64,000 nt of DNA from a bacterium. Lineage in GTDB: Bacteria; UBA6262. The first letter of the stretch is position 1, and the number at the start of each line of letters is the position of its first letter. The notes under the pieces are model-generated. The model was given only the letters and a program-made list of their open reading frames with translations, made no database searches and had not been told where the DNA came from. The stretch is taken from contig JAQUQP010000001.1 in assembly GCA_028716025.1 (NCBI GenBank), forward strand, positions 4,228 to 68,227, given 5' to 3'. Position numbers and translations under genes: made by a program. Positions 25,993-35,430 of the stretch are shown here, in pieces.

Positions 25993-27433
25993 AAAGAAAA
26001 TATCCTTTTTTATAAACCAAAATCTGCATTCTTTGGCGCGGCGGCTGCTAAAGCAAATTCCCGCGGCTATCAAAAATGCCCAACTTTATCCCCTTGACCA
26101 CCCGTATTTTGTCCATTCGTTGTCACTAGTCCAGGAAACCTTAACCGGGCTTTTTAAATACCGGCCAGAGGTTACCTTTACGATGATAGAGAATGAATTG
26201 TATTTTGGGAATATGGCCTTAGTGGAAGATACTTTAAACTTGCGCCAGTTCATCGAAGAACTCGAAAAACGGAAGATCAACAGCTTAACTTTCCTGGTCG
26301 CGGTCACCCGTGATGAATTGATCGGATTTATGCAGGTCTTAGGACGAGAAGCGGGTGATAATTGTAATTCAGCCCTGGTCGCGGATAAATTAAGAGAAAA
26401 AGGCATTAACAATATCCAGCTTGGTACCGTGCTCCAGTCCGAGGCAATTGCCGGTAAAGAAGGCGTCAGCCGTAAAGTGATAAGGTTTGACGCTCAAGCC
26501 AGGAAAAAGTCTCAAGGTATGTTTTTCGGCAGTATTGGGGTAATTAAACAAATTATGAATAACGTGGAAAATAATCAAAGCTTTAACTTGGATAATGTGC
26601 ACAAAGTAGTTACTGATATTGTCAGCGTGATCGATAATGATGATAAATATCTCTTGGGTTTAACCACGATTAAAAACTATGATGAATATACTTTTAACCA
26701 TTCTGTGAATGTGGCTATCTTGTCTTTATATCTGGGTAAACTGCTGGGCCTGGATTCAGAGCAATTGCGTCTGCTGGGAGAAGCCGCAATGCTGCATGAT
26801 GTCGGGAAAGTGCGTATTCCCAAGGAGATCCTCAATAAACAGGGCGCATTAACCTCAGCCGAATGGAAAATAATGGAAAGCCATACCGTGGAAGGGGCTG
26901 AGGTGCTAAGCAAGGTAACAGGGATAAGTGAGTTCAGCTTAGCTGTTGCTTTTGAACACCATCTTCATTATGATTTTGGCGGGTACCCAAAGACAACCAA
27001 GCTTAAAGAAATAAACTTGCTGAGCCGTTTAGTGACTGTTTGTGATGTATACGATGCCGCGACCAGCTTGCGGGTCTATCACGCTCCGGTCCTGCCCGCT
27101 AAAGTCATTGCCTTGATTATCAGCAAGAAGGGCAGTTTTTTTGACCCCGTCCTGGCCAAGGCATTTGTGCATATGATGGGCGTATATCCGGTCGGGAGTT
27201 TGGTAAGGCTTGACAATAACGAGCTGGCAGTGGTATATGCTAACAATCTGGATAATATTTTGCGGCCGAGAGTTATCATGGTCAAACAGACAACCGCTGA
27301 ACAGGCCCCGGTAATTGTGGACTTGGAAGAAATTGCCGGCCAAGCCAAGGGATTTAAATATTCTATTGCCGAAGCTTTAGCACCGCAAGCCTACAACATA
27401 GACGTTACAGAATATTTTTATGATAAGGATTAA
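25985..27433 (+). CDS. HD-GYP domain protein with N-terminal YP-x-x-HP domain
   Basis: A 482-residue protein. Residues about 20-150 mirror the N-terminus of the preceding HEAT protein (QLYPLDHPYF, YFGNMAL, INSLTFLVAVTRDELIGFMQVL). An HD-GYP domain follows: HSVNVAILS, HDVGKVRIPKEIL, MESHTVEGAE, EHHLHYDFGGYPK. The GYP motif is intact, so c-di-GMP hydrolysis is plausible. ATG 25985 is chosen since it overlaps the upstream stop and has AAGGAAAAAA before it. Confidence 0.88.
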   Translation: MTEKKISFFINQNLHSLARRLLKQIPAAIKNAQLYPLDHPYFVHSLSLVQETLTGLFKYRPEVTFTMIENELYFGNMALVEDTLNLRQFIEELEKRKINSLTFLVAVTRDELIGFMQVLGREAGDNCNSALVADKLREKGINNIQLGTVLQSEAIAGKEGVSRKVIRFDAQARKKSQGMFFGSIGVIKQIMNNVENNQSFNLDNVHKVVTDIVSVIDNDDKYLLGLTTIKNYDEYTFNHSVNVAILSLYLGKLLGLDSEQLRLLGEAAMLHDVGKVRIPKEILNKQGALTSAEWKIMESHTVEGAEVLSKVTGISEFSLAVAFEHHLHYDFGGYPKTTKLKEINLLSRLVTVCDVYDAATSLRVYHAPVLPAKVIALIISKKGSFFDPVLAKAFVHMMGVYPVGSLVRLDNNELAVVYANNLDNILRPRVIMVKQTTAEQAPVIVDLEEIAGQAKGFKYSIAEALAPQAYNIDVTEYFYDKD

Positions 27434-27436
27434 TCA

Positions 27437-28642
27437 ATGAGACGAAGATTTTTGTTCATTTTATTAAGTTTGCTGATAGGAGTAATGTTGCCGTTTGTTT
27501 CCGGAGCCGCGGAAACACTAAAACTAACGATCAAACCGGCCAAAAAACGCTATACTGTTTTTGAACCGATACAGATCCAGTTTATAATCAAGAACTTAAG
27601 CCAGCGATCAGTGAACCTAAACAATCTTTCATGGCCCGATGGGTCGCGCTGGCTTTACGCCTTAAAGATATATGATGCGGAGAAAAGAAGGATAATGCCG
27701 TCGGGGCAATACATTTTCCGTAAGCAGCCAACGCCGGAAGAAATCATCGTGATCAATCCGGGAGAAGTTTTTGAACATTACGTGGCCGTGGAAGAGATGT
27801 ATAACCGTTTAACTCCCGGTACCTATACCCTGGTTGGCCTATATCATAATAATCTATATAACCGGGATATCGATAAGCAATTGTGGTCAGGAGAGATTAT
27901 AAGCAAATCGGTGACAGTGGAAATAGAACCGCTGGCTACGGAGGCCCTAGACCTGTATATTAGCCATTTACGACAGGGTGATGATGCTCAACAGCAGCTG
28001 ACAGCCATGCAAATTCTGGCGCTGCACCGGGAATCACGGGCGATATCATTCTTACGAGGTATCGCACTGCAGGAAACGAATACCAATAATACCGAAGCGA
28101 TTAGATCATTGGGGCTGATCGGCGAGGAGGCTATACCCGCTTTGGCTTCTCTTTTGACCAATTTGGACCAAAGCCACTGGCCGGAAATAATATTTGCGCT
28201 GGGCATGACCAAAAGTGTCAAGGCCATCCCCTATCTGGTCCCATTGTTGCTGGTTAAGCAGGAGGAGAATATCAGCGCCTGGGCGCTAAAAGCTTTAGCC
28301 AATATTGAAGACCTCCAGTCCCTGGACCTGGTTGCCCAGAAACTAAAAGACCCGCGTGAAACCATCCGGCAAATAGCGGCAGAAGCCCTGGGCAGAAGTA
28401 AAGACTCGAAATTTATCCCAATCTTGCTGGAAATGCTACATAATGAATTCCGGGCTAATGTGCGCCGGCAAATCGCTAAAGCGCTTTATTTATTAACCGG
28501 GGAAATTTATCCCTATAAAGATTTCCAGGGGAAGATCACGGCTTTTAATCCGGAAAAAGATTTAAGCCAGGATGAAAAGGATGCTCTGCATGACTACCTT
28601 GCCAGAGATCGTCAGATCCGCGAGCCTGAGGATCCCGAGTAA
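27437..28642 (+). CDS. Secreted HEAT-repeat protein
   Basis: A 401-residue protein with a signal peptide (RRFLFILLSLLIGVMLPFVSG), an Ig-like beta domain (residues about 25-170; KPAKKRYTVFEPIQIQFIIKN, then PGTYTLVGLYHN) and HEAT repeats (about 180-360). The combination resembles periplasmic scaffold proteins that recruit partners. It starts four bases after the HD-GYP stop, with AAGGA. Its gene runs 53 nt into the next one. Function unknown. Confidence 0.75.
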   Translation: MRRRFLFILLSLLIGVMLPFVSGAAETLKLTIKPAKKRYTVFEPIQIQFIIKNLSQRSVNLNNLSWPDGSRWLYALKIYDAEKRRIMPSGQYIFRKQPTPEEIIVINPGEVFEHYVAVEEMYNRLTPGTYTLVGLYHNNLYNRDIDKQLWSGEIISKSVTVEIEPLATEALDLYISHLRQGDDAQQQLTAMQILALHRESRAISFLRGIALQETNTNNTEAIRSLGLIGEEAIPALASLLTNLDQSHWPEIIFALGMTKSVKAIPYLVPLLLVKQEENISAWALKALANIEDLQSLDLVAQKLKDPRETIRQIAAEALGRSKDSKFIPILLEMLHNEFRANVRRQIAKALYLLTGEIYPYKDFQGKITAFNPEKDLSQDEKDALHDYLARDRQIREPEDPE

Positions 28643-30110
28643 GATCGCCGTTAAATACAAAGGTAAAAATATTACCTACCAGCAATTATACCGCCAGATA
28701 AATGCGCTGGCTATAAATTTGCAGCAAAAAGCTCATTTAACAAAGGGCGACCGGGTAGGAGTACTGCTTAAAAACTGCCCGGAATATATAGTCGCCTATT
28801 TTGCTTGCCTGGAAATAGGGGCTGTAGTCGTGCCTCTTAATACTTTCCTGACCGCAGAGGAACTTTTATATATTTTTAATGATTGTCAGATCAAAGTATT
28901 GATCACAGCGGAAATGTTTCTGCCTACGGCAAAAAAGATCCAATCATCATACTCTCTCCCACTGGAGATCATTGGTGGCGGCAAAAAAGAACCGGGGATT
29001 TGCTCCTGGCCGGAAATGATCGAGCCGCATCCTATAAATTGGCCGATGATGCCGGGCCAGAAAGACGATCTGGCGGTAATTCTTTATACTTCAGGCACCA
29101 CTGGATATCCAAAAGGGGCGATGCTCACTCACGATAATTTACTATCTAATATTCATAGCTGTGCCAAGGCGATTGAGCTCAAAGACAGCGATTGTTTTAT
29201 TCTATTCCTGCCCATGTTCCATGCTTTTACCTTTACTGTCTGTGTTCTCTTACCGCTTTCTATCGGCGCGAAAACCGTTATTTTGGTATCCGTGATGCCT
29301 TTCCACCGGGTACTTAAAAGTTTGGTCGTGGACCGCATCACGGTATTTGTATCTATTCCCGTGGTCTATAAATTGTTATTGAAGGCCAAGATCCCGGCCT
29401 TTTTCTTTTTTTGGATAGTACCGCTGCGTTTATGTGTTTCTGGCGGAGCACCCCTGCCTCCGGAAGTCCAGGCTGGTTTTGAGAGGAGGTTTAAAATACC
29501 TTTGTTGGAGGGTTATGGTTTGTCCGAAGCTTCTCCGGTAGTGACAATCAATCCCTTGTCGGATGTGCGCCGGCCCGGTTCTATCGGTAAACCATTACCG
29601 GGAGTACAGGTAGCGATAGTGGATGAAAATGGGAAAGAAGTAGAAACTAATGAAGTAGGGGAGATCGTGATACGCGGTTCTAATATCATGCAGGGATATT
29701 ACAATGCTCCTGAACTGACCGCTCAAACTCTGAAAGGCGGTTGGCTTTATACCGGCGATATGGGACGGGTAAACCAGGATGGTTATATCTATATTTGTGA
29801 CCGCAAGAAAGATATGATCTTAGTGCATGGCATGAACGTGTATTCGCGGGAAGTGGAAGATGTACTCTTATCCCATCCAGAGATACTGGAAGTCGCCGTG
29901 ATCGGGAAAAAAGATGAACATCATGGTGAAATACCCGTAGCTTTTGTAGCGCTTAAAGAAAATCATGTAGTCTCGGCCAAAGATATTATTAACTTCTGCC
30001 GGGCCCATTTGGCGAATTATAAGGTTCCCCGCCAAGTACGTTTTTTAAGATCCCTGCCGAAAACTGCCACCGGTAAGATCTCCAAGAAAGAGCTCAGAGC
30101 GTTATTATAA
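28590..30110 (+). CDS. Long-chain acyl-CoA synthetase-like AMP-forming ligase
   Basis: A 506-residue ANL-superfamily enzyme. The P-loop LYTSGTTGYPKGAMLTH, the motifs GYGLSEASPVV, GWLYTGDMGRV and DRKKDMILVHGMNVYSREVE, and the C-terminal catalytic lysine in PKTATGKISKKEL are all present. It activates a carboxylic acid, most likely a fatty acid, as an acyl-AMP and then a CoA thioester. ATG 28590 is preferred (AAGGA 9 nt upstream) over the in-frame ATGs at 28572 and 28581. Its stop overlaps the mfd start by one base. Confidence 0.9.
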   Translation: MTTLPEIVRSASLRIPSKIAVKYKGKNITYQQLYRQINALAINLQQKAHLTKGDRVGVLLKNCPEYIVAYFACLEIGAVVVPLNTFLTAEELLYIFNDCQIKVLITAEMFLPTAKKIQSSYSLPLEIIGGGKKEPGICSWPEMIEPHPINWPMMPGQKDDLAVILYTSGTTGYPKGAMLTHDNLLSNIHSCAKAIELKDSDCFILFLPMFHAFTFTVCVLLPLSIGAKTVILVSVMPFHRVLKSLVVDRITVFVSIPVVYKLLLKAKIPAFFFFWIVPLRLCVSGGAPLPPEVQAGFERRFKIPLLEGYGLSEASPVVTINPLSDVRRPGSIGKPLPGVQVAIVDENGKEVETNEVGEIVIRGSNIMQGYYNAPELTAQTLKGGWLYTGDMGRVNQDGYIYICDRKKDMILVHGMNVYSREVEDVLLSHPEILEVAVIGKKDEHHGEIPVAFVALKENHVVSAKDIINFCRAHLANYKVPRQVRFLRSLPKTATGKISKKELRALL

Positions 30111-33100
30111 TGAAAGAATTAACCAGCGCTAACATTTTTAATGACCAGCCGGCTTTTTTGGCTATTCTGTCGTCTTTGACGGCAAATGAGAAACCTGAAG
30201 TTGCCGGCTTAGCCGGAGCCAGCAAGGCGCTTTTCGCCCAAACCCTGGGTCGGCAGATGAATCTTCCGCTGTTAATTGTCGGGGAGGAAGAACCAAGCCT
30301 GAAGTTCTATGAGGATCTTCTCCTTTTTGCCAGTCCTGAAGACGTAAATATTTTTCTTGATGATGAATATGGCTATCTGCAGTTACTGGAAGCTATCCGG
30401 TCACGGGCCAGTTTCATTTGCGTAGCCAGCCGTGAAGCTCTCTCCCAGACCGTTATCCCTTTGTCCCAATATGAACAATTGCGCCTGTCCCTATCTGCTG
30501 GGCAATCCATCAACCTGGAAAAATTGACCAATAACCTGGCTGCCGCCGGATATGAACGTACCCCATTTGTGGAAAAACCAGGCGAATTTTCCGTTCGGGG
30601 CGGGATTATTGATATATTTATCCCTTTGGCTGAACATCCAGTACGGCTGGAATTTAATGGCGATATGCTGGAAAGCCTGCGGCAATTTGAAAGTTTTACC
30701 CAGCGCTCGGTCAATACCCTGGAGAAGATATCTGTCTTGCCTTTACGGTCGGAAAATGCCCATGTTCCTCTGTGGTCGATTTTGGGCGCGAATTGTATCC
30801 TGTTGAAGAGTGAACTATTAAAACCATTGGAAGGATTACCGCCACAAGTCCTGGCGCGGGAAATTTCTTTAACTCTTACCCGGTCGCCACAAACCCTGGC
30901 TTTTGATTTTCAGCCTATTGAACGCTTTCATGGTTCTATTCCCCGGCTCAGAGAGAATTTGCAAAATTGGCGCGCCCAAGGATATGCTGTTACCTTGGTC
31001 GCTGATAATGCTGGGCAACAACAGCGTTTGCAGGAACTACTGGCGGCTGATGCTGATTTTTGCCGGATGCTGACCGGCGTGATATCAGGAGGATTTGTTT
31101 CTACATCTTTAAAACTGGTCGTGGTCAGTGATGAGGAAATATTTGGACGTTACCTGGAACGTAAATATTTGACTAAGATAAAAAAACCCGCTTCGCTGGC
31201 TTTAAATCCGTTTACTGATTTGAAAGAACATGATTATATTGTCCATGAAACATATGGGATTGGCGTTTATGAAGGTATCCAGCGCCTGGTGATCGGGAAC
31301 AAAGAGGAAGATTTCTTGTCTTTAAAGTATGCTGAAGGAGACCGTCTCTATGTACCGGTAGAGCAAATGAATTTAGTACAAAAATATGTCTCTGCCGGGG
31401 CTCACCCCGGAGTAGCCAGGCTTAAAATGTATCGTTTGGGCGGTAATACCTGGCAACGGGTCAAAGAGCAAGTCAAAGAATCGACTTTGCAATTGGCCAA
31501 AGAATTGTTGGGACTGTACAGCGAACGGTCTATCGTTGAAGGCCAGTCTTTAGCTACTGATACGCATTGGCAACAGGAGTTTGAAGCGGCTTTTATTTAT
31601 GAAGAAACCCCGGACCAGAGACAAGCTATTCAGGCCGTAAAAAATGATATGTCCGGTAACCAACCTATGGACCGGTTGGTTTGCGGTGATGTTGGTTATG
31701 GCAAGACTGAAGTAGCTATGCGGGCGGCTTTTATCGCGGTGAACAATAATAAACAGGTAGCGGTACTTGTGCCGACCACGATCCTAGCGGAACAGCACCT
31801 GAACACGTTCCGGGAACGATTGGCGGATTATCCGGTACGCGTGGAAATGCTGTCCCGGTTTCGCAGCAAAGCTGAACATGAAAGGGTGATCAGGGATCTA
31901 GGAAAGGGATTGGTAGATATAATAATTGGTACTCATCGTTTGCTGCAAAAAGATATTAAATTCAAAGATCTGGGACTGTTAGTAGTGGATGAAGAACAGC
32001 GGTTTGGGGTAAGCCATAAGGAAAAGATTAAACAATTATACAAGAATGTGCATGCTCTTACTCTGACCGCGACCCCCATCCCGCGCACTCTGGAAATGTC
32101 CTTGAGTGGTATCCGTGATGTCAGTTTGATCAATAATCCACCGGAAGGCCGCCTGCCAGTTTCCACCTATGTCATGGAACATAATGATGAGGTCCTGCGT
32201 CAGGCTATCCTGCACGAGATCTCCCGTTCCGGGCAGGTTTTTTACGTGCACAACCGGGTTCAGACCATCGATCGATGCGCTAAAAAATTAGCAGAACTGG
32301 TGCCAGAGGCTAAGATCAGGGTAGCTCACGGCCAGATGAATTCCCGCACTTTGGAAAAGATCATGCTTGATTTTATCGCTAAAAAATTTGATGTAATAAT
32401 CGCTACCACTATCATTGAATCAGGGCTGGACATGCCTAATGTCAATACTTTGATAGTGGATGATGCTACGAGGTTCGGTTTGGCTGACCTGTACCAGTTG
32501 CGGGGCAGGGTGGGCCGGTCCAGCCGCCGGGCTTACAGCTATTTCTTCTATCCCCGGGAATTTGTTTTTACCCAGGATGCGGCTGCCCGGCTGAAAGCGA
32601 TCCAGGAATTCACTCAGCTTGGTTCAGGCTTTAAAATAGCTATGCGGGACCTGGAATTGCGGGGTGCCGGTAACTTATTGGGCAAAGAGCAAAGCGGCTA
32701 TATTTCCAAAGTGGGATTCGATCTGTATTGCAAGCTTTTGCAGGAAAATATCCAGCGTTTAAAGGGGCAAGAGAAAGAGCTTACCATCACCCCCAGTATT
32801 AACCTGCGGATCAAAGCATATTTACCGGTCCCTTATATCAGTGAAGAACTGCCCAGGATGGAGATATACAAAAAACTATCCCAGGTGAATACTTTAGACG
32901 ACCTGCAGGAAATTAACAACGAGATCAAAGATCGCTATGGTCCCTTACCTCTGGAAGTGCTTAATCTGATCGAGATAATAGAACTGCGGGTACTGTGCCA
33001 GGGATTATTGATCGAGGAAGTCAACGAACAGGATGACCATTGGGAGTTTATTTTCCACCCCCAAACCAAAGTAGAGGGGGCCTCATTAGTGCGACTAACC

Positions 33101-33205
33101 AGCCAATTTCCCGGACAAGTGAGGTTCCAGGCCGGTCCGCCCTTTATGCTGGTGGTGAAGAATGGTCCTCGGGTAATCTTAAGAAATATCTTGCAGCGAC
33201 TCTGA
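30110..33205 (+). CDS. mfd: Transcription-repair coupling factor Mfd
   Basis: A 1031-residue translocase, somewhat shorter than the roughly 1150 of E. coli. In order: UvrB-homology region, CarD-like RNA polymerase-interacting domain (DYIVHETYGIGVYEGI), helicase domains with GDVGYGKTEVAMRAAF, DEEQRFG and the RecG-like TRG region (QLRGRVGRS), and the C-terminal TRCF domain. It removes stalled RNA polymerase and recruits UvrA. It is coupled to the acyl-CoA ligase gene by a TAATG overlap. Confidence 0.97.
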   Translation: MKELTSANIFNDQPAFLAILSSLTANEKPEVAGLAGASKALFAQTLGRQMNLPLLIVGEEEPSLKFYEDLLLFASPEDVNIFLDDEYGYLQLLEAIRSRASFICVASREALSQTVIPLSQYEQLRLSLSAGQSINLEKLTNNLAAAGYERTPFVEKPGEFSVRGGIIDIFIPLAEHPVRLEFNGDMLESLRQFESFTQRSVNTLEKISVLPLRSENAHVPLWSILGANCILLKSELLKPLEGLPPQVLAREISLTLTRSPQTLAFDFQPIERFHGSIPRLRENLQNWRAQGYAVTLVADNAGQQQRLQELLAADADFCRMLTGVISGGFVSTSLKLVVVSDEEIFGRYLERKYLTKIKKPASLALNPFTDLKEHDYIVHETYGIGVYEGIQRLVIGNKEEDFLSLKYAEGDRLYVPVEQMNLVQKYVSAGAHPGVARLKMYRLGGNTWQRVKEQVKESTLQLAKELLGLYSERSIVEGQSLATDTHWQQEFEAAFIYEETPDQRQAIQAVKNDMSGNQPMDRLVCGDVGYGKTEVAMRAAFIAVNNNKQVAVLVPTTILAEQHLNTFRERLADYPVRVEMLSRFRSKAEHERVIRDLGKGLVDIIIGTHRLLQKDIKFKDLGLLVVDEEQRFGVSHKEKIKQLYKNVHALTLTATPIPRTLEMSLSGIRDVSLINNPPEGRLPVSTYVMEHNDEVLRQAILHEISRSGQVFYVHNRVQTIDRCAKKLAELVPEAKIRVAHGQMNSRTLEKIMLDFIAKKFDVIIATTIIESGLDMPNVNTLIVDDATRFGLADLYQLRGRVGRSSRRAYSYFFYPREFVFTQDAAARLKAIQEFTQLGSGFKIAMRDLELRGAGNLLGKEQSGYISKVGFDLYCKLLQENIQRLKGQEKELTITPSINLRIKAYLPVPYISEELPRMEIYKKLSQVNTLDDLQEINNEIKDRYGPLPLEVLNLIEIIELRVLCQGLLIEEVNEQDDHWEFIFHPQTKVEGASLVRLTSQFPGQVRFQAGPPFMLVVKNGPRVILRNILQRL

Positions 33206-33254
33206 ATTTATGATATAAATAAACTTTAATTACATAGAAAAATAGGGGGAATAG

Positions 33255-34130
33255 ATGATTTGTAAAAGAAAATTGCTCCTGGCCGTATTAGCTTTGTCCG
33301 TACTGATAATGGCCGGTTGCTCGCGTAAACAAACGGTTTTAGCCAATATTGGTTCTAAAGTTATCACTAGCATTGATTTTACTGAGCGGTTAAAACAATT
33401 GCCGCCGCAATATCAGGCTTTAATCCGCGCGGATGAAGATAAGAAAACCATGTTGGACGCGTTGGTTAAAGAGCAGTTGATCGTGCAAGAGGCCAAAGAA
33501 CGAAATCTGGACAAGGAAAAGACCATTCAGGCTAAAATAAATACCATAGTGGACCAGATTTTGTTGGAAGAAATGATTAAAAGAGTTAGGGAATCACAGC
33601 TTAAACCCAGTGAAGCTGAGGCTAAGAACTACTATGACCAGCATAAAAACGAATTTGCAGGTCCGGAGCGGGTTAAAGTAGCTCATATCTTGGTAAAAGA
33701 AAAGGCCCAAGCAGACCAGGTTTTGGCGCAATTGAAAAAGGGGGCTGATTTTAGCCAACTCGCAAAAGAGTTTTCCATTGATAGCAGCTCCAGTAAGGCG
33801 GGCGGGGTAATGGAATATTTCGGTAAAGGTGAAATGGTCCCGGATTTTGAAAAAGGGGCGTTTGCTTTAACTACCCCGGGGCAAATCAGCGAGCCGGTCA
33901 AAACCGCTTTTGGCTATCATATTATCAAGCTTATCGATAAGAAAGCCGCCGGGGAAAAGAGCTTTGAGGAAGCCAAAGCAGAGGTAGAACGGACGGTAGA
34001 AAAGAATAAGTTTGATCAATGGCTGGAAAGCCTGAAGAAAAAATGGCATGTTAAGATCAATTATGAAAACCTGAAAGAAATTAATACTGCCGGCAGTCCC
34101 GTAGCCGGTAATAACGAAGGAGTGAAATAA
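33255..34130 (+). CDS. PpiC-type peptidyl-prolyl isomerase lipoprotein
   Basis: A 291-residue lipoprotein (lipobox IMAGC, Cys22) with a SurA-N-like helical region and a parvulin domain (VKVAHILVKEK, AKEFSIDSSSSKAGGVMEYFGKGEMVPDFEKGAF, FGYHIIKL). These act as periplasmic foldases for outer-membrane or exported proteins. SD GGGGGAA. The stop overlaps the ATG of a second parvulin by one base. Confidence 0.92.
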   Translation: MICKRKLLLAVLALSVLIMAGCSRKQTVLANIGSKVITSIDFTERLKQLPPQYQALIRADEDKKTMLDALVKEQLIVQEAKERNLDKEKTIQAKINTIVDQILLEEMIKRVRESQLKPSEAEAKNYYDQHKNEFAGPERVKVAHILVKEKAQADQVLAQLKKGADFSQLAKEFSIDSSSSKAGGVMEYFGKGEMVPDFEKGAFALTTPGQISEPVKTAFGYHIIKLIDKKAAGEKSFEEAKAEVERTVEKNKFDQWLESLKKKWHVKINYENLKEINTAGSPVAGNNEGVK

Positions 34131-35158
34131 TGAACAGAACTAAATTAGTTGTAATAGCTGGAGCAGTTACCATTCTTGGTTTGTTAGGCAGTGGCAGCGC
34201 GCTGGCTAAAGTAGTTAACAAGACCGTAGCCGTGGTCAATAATGAGGTCATTACTCTGGAAGATTTCAATAAAAAGACCGGACCCATGATCGAACAATAC
34301 CGCCGGTCCTATAAAGGGGCTGATGTAGAAGATAAGATCAAGGAAATGAAAAAAGAAATGTTGACCCAAATGGTCGAAGAAAAGCTTCTGCGCCAGGAAG
34401 CTAAAAAGCAAAATATTATCGTGACCAAACAGGATATACAAAAAGGAGTCGACGAAGTTAAGAAAAGATTCAATCCAGAAAATGATTATAAAGAATATAA
34501 AGATGAACTGAAACGACAGGGTTATACGGAAAAAATATTTGAGAATGATATAAAAGAACAACTGATGGTAATGCAGTTGATTGACAAGGAGATCAAAGCT
34601 AAGGCTACTCTGCCTGATGAAGCTGAAGTCCAAAAATATTATGACGAACATAAAAAGGAATTGAAGCAGGATGACCAGGTGCGAGCTCGCCATATCCTGA
34701 TCAGGGTGGATGAAAAAGCAGATCTAAAAACTCAGTCTGCGGCCTTGAAAAAGGTCCAGGAAATACAAGACAAGATAAAGAAAGGTGAAGATTTTGCTTC
34801 TTTAGCTAAGGAATATTCAGAAGATCCAGGCTCCAAAGAAACTGGCGGAGACCTGGGTTTTTTCACCAAGGATACTATGGTGCCTGAATTCAGCAAAGCG
34901 GCTTTTGCCCTGAAACCGGGACAGGTAAGCGATCCGGTGAAAACTTCTTTTGGTTATCATCTGATTAAAGTAGAAGAAACTAAACCGTCTAAACAGCTGA
35001 CCATGGAAGATGAAGTACCAGTCGGCGGTGGTAAAAATGTAAAAATAAAAGAATATATCCAGAATATGCTTTATCAACAAGCGATGGAAAAGAAATTTGA
35101 AGAGTGGCTTAAAGAGCTAAAGAGTAAGGCAAAAATAGAAACCCATGAGTTGGATTAA
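34130..35158 (+). CDS. SurA/PpiC-type periplasmic peptidyl-prolyl isomerase
   Basis: A 342-residue exported protein (signal near residues 5-25, ending SALA) with a SurA N-terminal chaperone region (VNKTVAVVNNEVITLEDF) and one parvulin domain (VRARHILIRVDEKAD to FGYHLIKVEE). SurA usually carries two parvulin domains; this form has one, as in many non-proteobacteria. It is a paralogue of the preceding lipoprotein, probably serving the same foldase role in soluble form. Confidence 0.92.
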   Translation: MNRTKLVVIAGAVTILGLLGSGSALAKVVNKTVAVVNNEVITLEDFNKKTGPMIEQYRRSYKGADVEDKIKEMKKEMLTQMVEEKLLRQEAKKQNIIVTKQDIQKGVDEVKKRFNPENDYKEYKDELKRQGYTEKIFENDIKEQLMVMQLIDKEIKAKATLPDEAEVQKYYDEHKKELKQDDQVRARHILIRVDEKADLKTQSAALKKVQEIQDKIKKGEDFASLAKEYSEDPGSKETGGDLGFFTKDTMVPEFSKAAFALKPGQVSDPVKTSFGYHLIKVEETKPSKQLTMEDEVPVGGGKNVKIKEYIQNMLYQQAMEKKFEEWLKELKSKAKIETHELD

Positions 35159-35429
35159 TAGTGTCCTGTCTCCTAAATCTCTTGGCATTTGCTGGAGGGA
35201 TTTTGGACAGAGACAAGGCGCGAGGAGTGAAGCGTGCCTTTAGGCACGTAAGCGACGAGCAACACAGTATCTGGGCAAAAGACCCCAGCCCTTCGGGAAA
35301 GTCATCTTTGGCCGACTTCTGTGTCACTCCTCCTCGACGTATCGCAGAGGATACGACTTCGTCGTCGTTCCTGGAATTCGACTCAAATATGACTTTCAAA
35401 TGATAAGAGATTTAGGAGATAGGACACTA
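35159..35429. mobile_element. MITE-like palindromic element, copy B (non-coding)
   Basis: A 271-bp element with 25-bp terminal inverted repeats differing at one base (35159-35183 and 35405-35429; each ends TAGTGTCCT or its complement). Inside: hairpins CGTGCC/GGCACG (35233, 35243), CTGGG/CCCAG and CGTATC/GATACG (35338, 35350), and the block TCTTTGGCCGAC (35305-35316) shared with copy A at 21671. It carries no supported ORF. Its right arm contains the AGGAG before pdxA. Confidence 0.75.
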
Positions 35430-35430
35430 A

